DNA of 37,219 nt from positions 1 through 37,219 of the forward strand of contig JJNX02000015.1 of NCBI GenBank assembly GCA_000681355.2, written 5' to 3'. Below, one piece after another: positions 17,541-24,421 of the stretch; the stretch's first letter is position 1; every line of letters starts with the position of its first letter. Made by a program: the position numbers and the translations under genes. The notes below the pieces were generated by a model. It was not told where the DNA came from, searched no databases, and was given only the letters and a program-made list of their open reading frames with translations. This stretch comes from Peptococcaceae bacterium SCADC1_2_3. GTDB taxonomy: Bacteria > Bacillota > Desulfotomaculia > Desulfotomaculales > Nap2-2B.

Positions 17541-18556
17541 GTGGCTTTTTTTATGCGCTAGCCGCAATAGGGGCTTATCTTGTTGATTTATTAATCGGGG
17601 ACCCCTCTTGGTTGCCCCATCCTGTTATTATAATAGGTAAGGTTATTCAGGCTTTAGAGCAGTTGCTACGCCGGGTGGCTTTTCTCGAGGTTCGAGGTTC
17701 GAAATTAGAACCTCGAACCTCGAACCTCGAACCTCGAACCTCGAGAAGGGCCGGGATTGTTTTGGTTTTTTTGGTGGTTGGCGGCAGTTACGCAGTAACC
17801 TTATTTATATTAAAGCTGCTTTATTTTTTTCACCCTTGGGCCGCGTTAGGAGGAGAAATCTGGCTTATTTCTACTACCATAGCGACAAAAGGGTTAGCCC
17901 GGGCCGCGTACAAGGTGTTAATTCCTCTTAAGCAGGGGGATTTAGCCACTGCCCGGCTTAAGATAAGTCAAATTGTCGGCCGGGACACCCATAATATGGA
18001 TGAAAAAGATATTACGCGGGCTACCATAGAAACAGTAGCCGAAAATATTGTTGACGGCGTAATTTCCCCTTTGTTTTACGCTTGTCTTGGTGGAGCCCCG
18101 CTGGCTATGGCTTACCGGGCCGTAAATACCCTGGATTCCATGGTTGGTTACCGAAACGAGAAATATTATGCTTTTGGTTGGGCCGCGGCCCGCCTTGATG
18201 ACTTGGCTAATTACCTACCCTCCCGTCTGACGGGCCTGGTACTGGTTTTGGCCGCTTGGCTTTCCGGTTACCGGGCTAAGGAGGCCTGGCGGATTATGCG
18301 CCGCGATTCCCGCCGGCACCCAAGTTTAAACAGCGGCATTCCGGAAGCTGCCGTGGCAGGGGCGCTAGGAATACAATTAGGGGGTTTAAATTATTACCAA
18401 GGAAAACCCGAGGAGCGGGCCCGCTTAGGAGATGCGGCTGAACCAATAATATTCCGGCACGTGGAGCAAACGATAAAATTACTTTACTTGTCCACCGGTT
18501 TATTTGTAATCTTTATCGGCCTAATTTATTTAGGCTGGCACCTGATGATTTTTTAA
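17541..18556 (+). pseudogene. cbiB: Adenosylcobinamide-phosphate synthase CbiB, apparent 1-base frameshift near the start
   Basis: Integral membrane enzyme that attaches aminopropanol (phosphate) to cobyric acid. The family start (membrane segment, then GDPSWLPHPV) is encoded from about 17555. The only good start, GTG at 17541 directly after the cobQ stop and behind GAAGGGGGG, is in another frame. One extra T in the T7 run (17546-17552) would join them as MAFFYALAAIGAYLVDLLIG. The first usable in-frame codon otherwise is TTG 17612, which removes the first helix. Later parts look intact (DKDITRATIETVAENIVDG, GYRNEKYYAFG). A family C insert adds about 22 residues after ~residue 46 of the restored protein. 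The cause may be a sequencing error, slippage or a real mutation. Confidence 0.85.
17681..17751. repeat. Repeat family C, copy C3: fold-back heptanucleotide insert inside cbiB
   Basis: TTCTCGAGGTTCGAGGTTCG on the left faces five TCGAACC-type units and CTCGAGAAGG on the right, across a short AAATTAG centre. It is read through as LEVRGSKLEPRTSNLEPR and so on, with no stop in the cbiB frame. In the protein it falls in the loop between the first two membrane segments. Confidence 0.88.
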
Positions 18557-18561
18557 AAATA

Positions 18562-18582
18562 ACCTCGCGAGGTGTTTTTATA
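18562..18582 (+). promoter_or_regulatory. Palindrome overlapping the dtd ribosome binding site
   Basis: ACCTCGCGAGGT (18562-18573) is a perfect 12-bp palindrome. Its right arm contains the SD GAGGTG (18569-18574) for the ATG at 18582, and TTTTTA follows. A small hairpin could mask the SD; the effect is speculative. Confidence 0.35.
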
Positions 18583-19031
18583 TGCGGGCCGTAGTGCAGC
18601 GCGTTACCAAAGGAGCCGTCACCGTCAATGGTGAGGTAGCAGGGGCTATAGACCAGGGATTGGTTGTTTTTTTGGGTGTAGGACAAGATGATAGCCGGGA
18701 AGATGCTGATTATCTGGCCAACAAAATACCTTCCTTAAGGATCTTCCAGGATAAAGAGGGTAAATTAAACCGTTCGATAATAGAAATTAAAGGCGGGATA
18801 TTAGTTGTCTCCCAGTTCACTCTTTTTGGTGACTGCCGGCATGGCCGCCGGCCCAGTTTTACTGCGGCCGCAGAAGCTGCCAAGGCTCAGGAATTATACC
18901 ATTGTTTTGTTTTAGCCTTGAAGGAAAAAAACATTCCCTTTGCCACCGGCGTCTTCCAGGCAAATATGCAGGTTGAAATTATAAACGATGGGCCTGTAAC
19001 CCTGCTTTTGGATAGCAAGAAATTATTTTGA
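18582..19031 (+). CDS. dtd: D-aminoacyl-tRNA deacylase (DTD)
   Basis: Cytoplasmic proofreading enzyme that hydrolyses D-aminoacyl-tRNAs. It starts [18 protein letters not shown] and carries the active-site segment [17 protein letters not shown] and the cross-subunit motif NDGPVT near the C-terminus. The 149-aa length is standard. The SD GAGGTG is inside a palindrome. It ends nine bases inside the end of the convergent coiled-coil gene. Confidence 0.95.
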   Translation: MRAVVQRVTKGAVTVNGEVAGAIDQGLVVFLGVGQDDSREDADYLANKIPSLRIFQDKEGKLNRSIIEIKGGILVVSQFTLFGDCRHGRRPSFTAAAEAAKAQELYHCFVLALKEKNIPFATGVFQANMQVEIINDGPVTLLLDSKKLF

Positions 19032-19352
19032 CTTTAAACCACCGGTTAAAACTCCTTTAAGAGAAAAAACATCTTCTTCCGTTTCCAGTTGTTTTAGCTT
19101 TATAAAATTCATACCCCGCTCAATAGCATCAAGTTTTTCAGTTATTTCGGCAAGGTGCCCGGTATTTTGGGCAACCTTTTCCATAATTCCATCAACCGTT
19201 AGCATCGTCTTAGCCTGAATTGCTATAATTTCCTTAATTTCGGATTTAATCGGTTCCAACTCTTCAATCTTAGATTTGATAGGTTTTAACTCTTTAATTT
19301 CAGACCTGACAAGTTTTAATTCATTTAAAACTTGATCAAGTAATTCCTCCAT
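19023..19352 (-). CDS. Small coiled-coil protein
   Basis: 109 aa, acidic and lysine-rich, with heptad-like repeats of the pattern [16 protein letters not shown] in the first half. It is very probably a single long coiled coil with no membrane segment. The SD AAGGAG precedes the ATG. Similar short coiled-coil genes occur beside toxin-antitoxin and mobile genes, but I cannot name a function. It is downstream of the truncated HEPN gene on the same strand. Confidence 0.65.
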   Translation of the reverse strand: MEELLDQVLNELKLVRSEIKELKPIKSKIEELEPIKSEIKEIIAIQAKTMLTVDGIMEKVAQNTGHLAEITEKLDAIERGMNFIKLKQLETEEDVFSLKGVLTGGLKSK

Positions 19353-19368
19353 ATAGCAATCTCCTTTT

Positions 19369-19599
19369 TTAATAATTATTCGTTATTTCTGTAAGCAGCT
19401 TAAAAAAAATTTGGGTAGAAGACCTCATTTTTTCGGTAATTTGAGGTATCTTTTTGACCAAAGGTTCTATTTTATCCCAGTCCGGCATGAATCTATAAAT
19501 GTTGCGTTTGAGGTGCCTGAACCTTAAATAGTCGGATAATTCATGACCAAAATCTTTTTTGATTAACGGAGGCCTCTCACAAACAAGTTCAAAAATCAT
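19369..19599 (-). pseudogene. C-terminal part of a HepT-like HEPN ribonuclease toxin
   Basis: The 76-aa frame contains ELSDYLRFRHLKRNIYRF followed by DWDKIEPLVKKIP. This matches the C-terminal half of HepT-like HEPN proteins, whose active site is an R-x(4-6)-H; RFRHLKRNIY corresponds to that region. The N-terminal helices are missing (full length ~110-150 aa). The ATG overlaps the stop of a tiny upstream frame. It may be a remnant of a MntA/HepT-type module. Confidence 0.6.
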
Positions 19600-19667
19600 A
19601 ATTCAATACCTTCCCGTTCCTGCCAGGCTTTTTTATACTCTTGTTTTTGTTCCGCGGTTAACTCCAT
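19596..19667 (-). CDS. Very short ORF coupled to the HEPN remnant
   Basis: 23 codons starting MELTAEQKQEYKKAW, preceded by GGTGG, with its TGA overlapping the next ATG. It could be the surviving N-terminus of the antitoxin/nucleotidyltransferase partner or a chance frame. Coupling geometry is the only support. Confidence 0.3.
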   Translation of the reverse strand: MELTAEQKQEYKKAWQEREGIEL

Positions 19668-19699
19668 AGCTACCACCCATTTAAAATATTTCCAGTTAT

Positions 19700-19900
19700 T
19701 CAAGCCTTGTCTTTAGCTTTAACTGTAACCAGGATAGCTTTACAGCAGTCCATATTTTGAATTACAAAACAGTCTTCCTTTTCATTCAAGCGGTATGGGC
19801 CACTGGCTTCTACTTCAAGTTGCTCAAGACGATAGTTTTGTTTGGGCACAAATAACATTCTTCCTAAGGGAACTTGCTTGTTTGTCGCTAAAATTGCCAT
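19700..19900 (-). CDS. Unknown small protein (66 aa)
   Basis: A short soluble protein with a good SD (GGAGGG) before its ATG. It has two adjacent cysteines (MDCCKA) and several aromatic/acidic residues but no motif that I recognise. It lies upstream of the HEPN remnant on the same strand. Its SD and reading frame support a real gene; the function is unknown. Confidence 0.5.
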   Translation of the reverse strand: MAILATNKQVPLGRMLFVPKQNYRLEQLEVEASGPYRLNEKEDCFVIQNMDCCKAILVTVKAKDKA

Positions 19901-19927
19901 TTTTTATCTTCCCTCCAATTATTTATT

Positions 19928-20171
19928 GTAACTACTCAGGCACATAGGGGCAAAGGCACACAGGCATAAAGTGTTTTTGCCTATTTGCTGCTTAGCTTTC
20001 TGATTAAACTGCTAAGCATTCGTTCTGTTCAGGTGGATAGCCTGTAGGTAGTTAGGCTGTAAGAGGAAATTATGCGCGACTAACAGCCTACAGCCTACAG
20101 CCTAAACAACCTGTTTTTATTTCCCTTTACTCCTCTGTGCCTTTACTCCTCTGTGCCTACCTGAATAGTAA
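19928..20171. repeat. Repeat family A, copy A4 (inverse orientation of A3)
   Basis: Starts GTAACTACTCAGG and ends CCTGAATAGTAAT. It holds GCTTAGC/GCTAAGC, the AGGCTGTAAGAGG tract and the AGCCTACAGCCTACAGCCTA tract in the order opposite to A3, about 9 kb away. The IVP start remnant is further eroded than in A3. It fills the whole gap between the 66-aa gene and the hydrolase gene. Confidence 0.85.
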
Positions 20172-20215
20172 TATAACAATTATTAGCAGGAATTGTCAAG
20201 TAGAGTCAAGTAATT

Positions 20216-20908
20216 TTACAAATTCTCCTTAAAAAAATCAGCCACTTTTTGGGCTACCTTTTCTTCTTCTCCCCACCAAAAGTGGTCTGCTCCGGCAACG
20301 ATCTCCAGTTTTTTAGGTTCGGGTAAGGAAATTACTATTTCTTGTAATTGGTGGCAGTTAACATATTCATCTTCTTTCCCGCTTATAAAATATTTTGGCC
20401 GGTGATAATCGTTTAACAGGGTAGGCGGAGAAATAAAAGGAGAAATGCCGGCCAGTGCCTGCACCCTATCTTCCTCAACCGCTACAGGAAAAGCCACCAG
20501 CGTACCAAAGGAATAACCGCCCAGGCCAATTTTTTGGGGTTTAACCTTGATGGCCAGAAAAGAAATGGCTGCCCTGACGTCCTCCTTTTCTCCTATGCCG
20601 TCATTAAAATACCCTTCACTTTTTCCCACCCCCCGAAAATTAAAGCGAAGAGTAATAAGCCCCTTTTTTCCTAAAGCCGTCGCTACCGTCATAATCATGC
20701 TGTTATGCATATTCCCGCCGTAAAGGGGGTGCGGGTGGCAAATAACCACGGCCTTTTGTGGCACAGGCTCGTAGGGTAGGCATCCTGCCTGCCTGAAGCC
20801 TGTGGGTTGCGGAATATGCAAAACCCCTTCTAATTTTAACTTACCGCAAGGAAACATTACCTTTTCGTTATTAGAGCCAAACACAAGCTCACCTTCCTTT
20901 TTGCTCAA
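20216..20908 (-). CDS. Alpha/beta hydrolase with an in-frame repeat insertion
   Basis: Serine hydrolase of the dienelactone-hydrolase / DUF-type esterase group (230 aa). HPHPLYGGNMHN forms the oxyanion region, the nucleophile is S133 in GGYSFGT, and the likely acid and base are D180 (SGKEDE) and H209 (GADHFWWG). Residues ~35-50 (PTGFRQAGCLPYEPVP) come from a 43-bp family B palindrome (20762-20804), inserted between the first beta strand and the oxyanion strand with no frame change. The start overlaps the upstream DUF1285 gene by 20 bases, indicating coupling. The substrate is unknown. Confidence 0.85.
   Translation of the reverse strand: MSKKEGELVFGSNNEKVMFPCGKLKLEGVLHIPQPTGFRQAGCLPYEPVPQKAVVICHPHPLYGGNMHNSMIMTVATALGKKGLITLRFNFRGVGKSEGYFNDGIGEKEDVRAAISFLAIKVKPQKIGLGGYSFGTLVAFPVAVEEDRVQALAGISPFISPPTLLNDYHRPKYFISGKEDEYVNCHQLQEIVISLPEPKKLEIVAGADHFWWGEEEKVAQKVADFFKENL
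20762..20804. repeat. Repeat family B, copy B2: 43-bp palindrome inside the hydrolase gene
   Basis: CACAGGCTCGTAGGGTAGGC on the plus strand, ending GAAGCCTGTG. On the coding (minus) strand it is read as TGFRQAGCLPYEPV. The flanking codons encode PQ on both sides (CCGCAA / CCACAA), which may be a target duplication. Confidence 0.92.
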
Positions 20909-21392
20909 CTATTTTCCAAACTTTATTCCGGTAGCGTACTTCATAACCGTGCTCTGTGTGGCATAGGCTCGTAGGGTAAGCATCCTGCCTGCCCGAAGCC
21001 TGTGTTCGAAAAAAATAATAGTGAAGCTGCCAAAAAGCAGACCGTGATAATTTTGTATCATTATCCCAAAAAAGTGAACAGTAAGGAACATTATTTTTAA
21101 GGACAATTTCCGTTGGTGGTAAATCTAATATTCTTTCGTCGTTAAGCAATATTCTTAATTCTTCTTCCGGCAAAATCCCGGTAATAACAAAAGGAACGTC
21201 CTCTACCTTTACCGGGCAAACCTCATTGTTTAAATTAATGGCATAGTCATGCTCGCCGGTTTTTACCAGGTGGGAAGAAAAAAGACGGACAATATCTTTT
21301 CGTTTCATCTCACAGCTTCCCCAGTACCACGTACCGTCACTCTCAATAATAATAGGAATATTGTCCTCGTTAACAAAAAGCATTTGGCTCAT
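20889..21392 (-). CDS. DUF1285-like protein with an in-frame repeat insertion
   Basis: 167 aa. IESDGTWYWGSCEMKRKDIV, the motif RLFSSHLVK and VKVEDVPFVI resemble DUF1285, a small beta-rich family of unknown function. Near the C-terminus residues ~130-146 (TQASGRQDAYPTSLCHT) are translated family B repeat (20962-21004), read in a different frame from the copy in the neighbouring hydrolase. After it the sequence returns to family-like GYEVRYRNKVWKI. The SD AAGGAG precedes the ATG. Confidence 0.7.
   Translation of the reverse strand: MSQMLFVNEDNIPIIIESDGTWYWGSCEMKRKDIVRLFSSHLVKTGEHDYAINLNNEVCPVKVEDVPFVITGILPEEELRILLNDERILDLPPTEIVLKNNVPYCSLFWDNDTKLSRSAFWQLHYYFFRTQASGRQDAYPTSLCHTEHGYEVRYRNKVWKIVEQKGR
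20962..21004. repeat. Repeat family B, copy B3: palindrome inside the DUF1285-like gene
   Basis: Begins CATAGGCTCGTAGGGTAAGC and ends GAAGCCTGTG, two visible differences from B2 (CACAGG to CATAGG, GTAGGC to GTAAGC). It is about 200 bp from B2 in the same orientation. Confidence 0.92.
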
Positions 21393-21406
21393 AAAAGCAT
21401 TTCTCC

Positions 21407-23533
21407 TTAATTTAAAGAGTTTAACGGTTTAAATTCAACCTTAATTATCGTTCCCTTAACCACTTTGGTGCCTGGTCCGGGGTATTGTTTTACCGCCAAC
21501 CCCCACCCTTTTGGCTCTAAATATAAACCAAGTTTTTCCAGTACTATCCCGGCCTGTTTTACCGCTAGCCCGGTTAAGTCAGGAACGCTTATTTTTTCCG
21601 AAAAGGCGGGAAATGGGCCGGTTTCTAGGTTAATAACCGTACCATTTAAAACCTGGTTTCCTGCCGCCGGTTTTTGCCCGGCTACCAATCCTTCCCTTCC
21701 CGCCGCCCAAGAATGTAGGCCGCGTTCTCTGATTATATTTTGAGCCTCGGCTAGCGGAAAACCAATAACGTTCGGCACGACAATTTTTTTTGCGGGTGGT
21801 TCGGCTGCTTGCCCTTGGGTAGCCCGCGGCGTTATTAAATTTTGGGCGTTAAGTTCTTCAGGCACTTTCAGCTTACGCAGCGTGTCCCGCACCACATTAC
21901 TAAAGGCTGGCGCGGCTACCTCCCCCCCATGGTAAGCCCCCCCCTTTGGTTCATCCAATAACACCAATACGGCTATTTTAGGGTCGCTTACCGGAGCAAA
22001 ACCGGCAAAGGAAGCCACATACTTACCGGGCAGGTATCCTTTTGGTCCTGACACTTGGGCCGTGCCGGTTTTCCCCGCCACCCGGTAACCTTCAACAAAA
22101 GCACTTTTGCCCGTACCTTCCAGGACCACGTTTTCTAAGGATTCTGCTAACTGACGGGCGGTAGCCGGAGAGGTCACCCGGCGGATTAATTTGGGCTTGG
22201 CAACTTTAACCTTCTCGCCATTTGGTTTTTCAATAGCCTGGACAATATAAGGCTGGTATAAATAACCTCCGTTAGCAATGGCGCAGGTGGCGGTGAGCAT
22301 TTGGAGCGGCGTTACCGCTACCGATTGACCTATGGCCATGGTGGCTAAATTAAGGGGGGTAACCTCATGAGGCGGAATAATAATTCCTTCTTCTTCGCCC
22401 GGCAGGTCAACGCCGGTTCTCGCCCCAAAGCCAAAATCACGTAAATATTTATAAAAACGCTCTTTACCCAGCCTTAAACCTGTTTGAATAAACACCGTGT
22501 TGCAGGAATTTTGAATTCCTTCTTTAAAAGAAATACTACCGTGGCCTCCCCCCTTCCAGCAAGCCAACTGTCTTCCTTGTATTTTAACCTTTCCGGAACA
22601 ATAAAAATACTCGTTTTCCCTAACCACCTTTTCTTCCAGGGCGGCCGCGGCCACGAACATTTTAAAGGTTGAACCGGGTTCATAGTTAAAAGAAATAGCC
22701 GGGTTCTTCTCCCAAATTGCCGGGGCTGTTTTTTCCCACCGGTCAGGGTGAAAAGCAGGCCGGCACGCCAACGCCAGAATAGCTCCTGTTTTTGGGGCCA
22801 TAACAATAATCACGGCCTGTTTGGGTTTATAAGTAGCCCTAATTCTATCCAGTTCCCGCTCGACAAAAAATTGAATAGTCTGGTCAAGCGTAAGAACTAA
22901 ATTATTACCGGGCGAGGCAGGAGAAGCAAGGGTAAGCGTTTGGAGCAATTGGCGTTCCTGGGCGTCTTTTTCCATGACCAGGTGTCCTGCCTTGCCCCGG
23001 AGTACTTCATCATAACTTACTTCCAGACCGGTTAAGCCCTGACTGTCAGTACCCGCAAAACCAAGAACATGAGCCGCCAGGTCTTCCTGGGTGTACTGGC
23101 GGGTGCCTGTTTCCCCCATTTCAAGGCCTTTTATATTCTGTGAGCGCAAAAGGTCAGTGCTTTCACTATCTACACCGGTCTTAATTAAAACATAACCGTG
23201 CTGCCGGGTGATTTTTTTATATACTTCTTCCGGGTTTATTTTTAAAATTTGCGCTATCTTAAAGGCTGTTTGACGGGCATTTTTTTCTTGTTTATCAGAA
23301 AATAAATAAATAGAATACCCCTGAGTGCTGGTGACCAAAATATTATGGTTACAATCGTAAATGTTACCGCGGGGAAGCCAGGTAGTAATATTTTTAGCCC
23401 GTATTTGCGCTGCTTGCTGCTTTAATTCCCCGCCTAGAACTATCTGGAGCCAAAAAAGGCGTCCGATAAGCAAAACAAAAATAAAAACTCCCAAAAAGAA
23501 AACACAGGTAATCCGCTTTGCCGTCAAGGACAC
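21407..23533 (-). CDS. SpoVD/PBP2-type penicillin-binding protein with two PASTA domains
   Basis: Class B peptidoglycan transpeptidase (708 aa). It has one N-terminal membrane helix (~10-30), a dimerisation domain (WLPRGNIYD) and a transpeptidase domain with S288-T-F-K291, S343-C-N345 and K488-T-G490. Two C-terminal PASTA repeats begin VPNVIGFPLAEA (~579) and VPDLTGLAVKQA (~650). In Firmicutes such proteins build septal or spore cortex peptidoglycan. It is not in a dcw cluster here, so it is probably an additional paralogue. The GTG start has AGGTGA nine bases upstream. Confidence 0.92.
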   Translation of the reverse strand: MSLTAKRITCVFFLGVFIFVLLIGRLFWLQIVLGGELKQQAAQIRAKNITTWLPRGNIYDCNHNILVTSTQGYSIYLFSDKQEKNARQTAFKIAQILKINPEEVYKKITRQHGYVLIKTGVDSESTDLLRSQNIKGLEMGETGTRQYTQEDLAAHVLGFAGTDSQGLTGLEVSYDEVLRGKAGHLVMEKDAQERQLLQTLTLASPASPGNNLVLTLDQTIQFFVERELDRIRATYKPKQAVIIVMAPKTGAILALACRPAFHPDRWEKTAPAIWEKNPAISFNYEPGSTFKMFVAAAALEEKVVRENEYFYCSGKVKIQGRQLACWKGGGHGSISFKEGIQNSCNTVFIQTGLRLGKERFYKYLRDFGFGARTGVDLPGEEEGIIIPPHEVTPLNLATMAIGQSVAVTPLQMLTATCAIANGGYLYQPYIVQAIEKPNGEKVKVAKPKLIRRVTSPATARQLAESLENVVLEGTGKSAFVEGYRVAGKTGTAQVSGPKGYLPGKYVASFAGFAPVSDPKIAVLVLLDEPKGGAYHGGEVAAPAFSNVVRDTLRKLKVPEELNAQNLITPRATQGQAAEPPAKKIVVPNVIGFPLAEAQNIIRERGLHSWAAGREGLVAGQKPAAGNQVLNGTVINLETGPFPAFSEKISVPDLTGLAVKQAGIVLEKLGLYLEPKGWGLAVKQYPGPGTKVVKGTIIKVEFKPLNSLN

Positions 23534-23554
23534 GCTTGCTTCACCTAACCATTC

Positions 23555-23700
23555 TGTCGTCGGTCGTCAGGAAACCACCAACCACCATTATTTTTTTGCC
23601 AGACTCGCAGATCTCTTTAAGATTTAAGATTTAGGATTTAGGATTTAGCTAGCCCCTACGTTTTCGTTTCCCCTACATCCTAGCCCCTACATCCTAGCCC
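23555..23700. repeat. Composite repeat: family D, IVP fossil and short tandem tracts
   Basis: From left to right: GTCGTCGGTCGTCAGG (also at 9041 and, inverted, at 36892); TTTTTTTGCCAGACTCGCAG followed by ATCTCT, which is the inverse of the IVP gene start; three GATTTAGGATTTAG-like units; and three copies of CCTACATCCTAGCC. It fills the gap between the PBP gene and cobC. The IVP start is the same as in family A but the flanking tandem repeats are entirely different. Confidence 0.8.
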
Positions 23701-23707
23701 CTACATC

Positions 23708-24328
23708 CTAATCCCTACATTCCAGGTGACTGCAGTCGTTTAAAAGAGCCACAATACCCTTGTCTAAAGCAGGAAAATCAATAATATTAAGACAACTATT
23801 ATCCAAACGTAAACGCCAGTATTGATTAAGATCCATACCTAGTACCGTTCCTATAATAGCTCTGATGGGGCCTCCGTGACTCACGATGATTATTTGCTGG
23901 GTAGCATGTTTAACTACGATTTCCTTAACCAGACTATTAACCCTATTGACAACTTCGTCCAGGGTTTCTCCCTGGGGCACCCGGGTTTCCAATGGCCCGC
24001 GCCACCACCGGCGCAATAATTCCCGGTATTCTTTTTTTATTTCTTCTATGGTTAACCCTTCCCAAAGGCCAAAATTTATTTCTCTAAAAGCGCGACACGG
24101 TGTTACGTTGAGGTGATGGGGCCTGGCTAAAATATGGGCCGTTTCACAAGCCCGGGTTAGGTCGCTGGCGTAAACAGCCGCAATTTCACATTTAGCCAAA
24201 CGCCGGCTTAATTTTTCGGCCTGGACCAGGCCCTTTGAAGAAAGAGCAATATCGGCGTGTCCCTGAAATTTAAGTTGGGTGTTCCAGGCCGTTTCACCAT
24301 GTCTTACCAGATAAATTCGACAGGTCAG
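23708..24328 (-). CDS. cobC: Histidine phosphatase, probable alpha-ribazole phosphatase CobC
   Basis: Phosphoglycerate-mutase-like phosphatase. RHGETAW carries the catalytic histidine, DLTRACETA and REINFGLWEG follow, and SHGGPIRA carries the second histidine. Its place beside cobD and cobS supports removal of the phosphate of the lower ligand. A GTG-initiated frame from 24421 would begin inside repeat family B (QARRVGILPARSLWL). The native start is more likely CTG at 24328, eight bases after GGGAGG, giving TCRIYLVRHGE. A TTG upstream is the alternative. Confidence 0.8.
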   Translation of the reverse strand: MTCRIYLVRHGETAWNTQLKFQGHADIALSSKGLVQAEKLSRRLAKCEIAAVYASDLTRACETAHILARPHHLNVTPCRAFREINFGLWEGLTIEEIKKEYRELLRRWWRGPLETRVPQGETLDEVVNRVNSLVKEIVVKHATQQIIIVSHGGPIRAIIGTVLGMDLNQYWRLRLDNSCLNIIDFPALDKGIVALLNDCSHLECRD

Positions 24329-24374
24329 AGGATTTTCCTCCCCTCTATTTTTCAATCTCCAACCTTTTATCAAC

Positions 24375-24417
24375 CACAGGCTTCGGGCAGGCAGGATGCC
24401 TACCCTACGGGCCTGTG
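24375..24417. repeat. Repeat family B, copy B4 between cobD and cobC
   Basis: CACAGGCTTCGGGCAGGCAG through to CTACGGGCCTGTG. It begins a few bases after the cobD stop, in the region just upstream of cobC. The minus-strand frame through it is open and could extend CobC at its N-terminus. Confidence 0.9.
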
Positions 24418-24421
24418 CCAC

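Noticed and set aside
23361-23627. 88-codon plus-strand frame opposite the PBP start
   Set aside because: It overlaps the membrane-helix codons of the PBP and runs into the repeat; lacks an SD.
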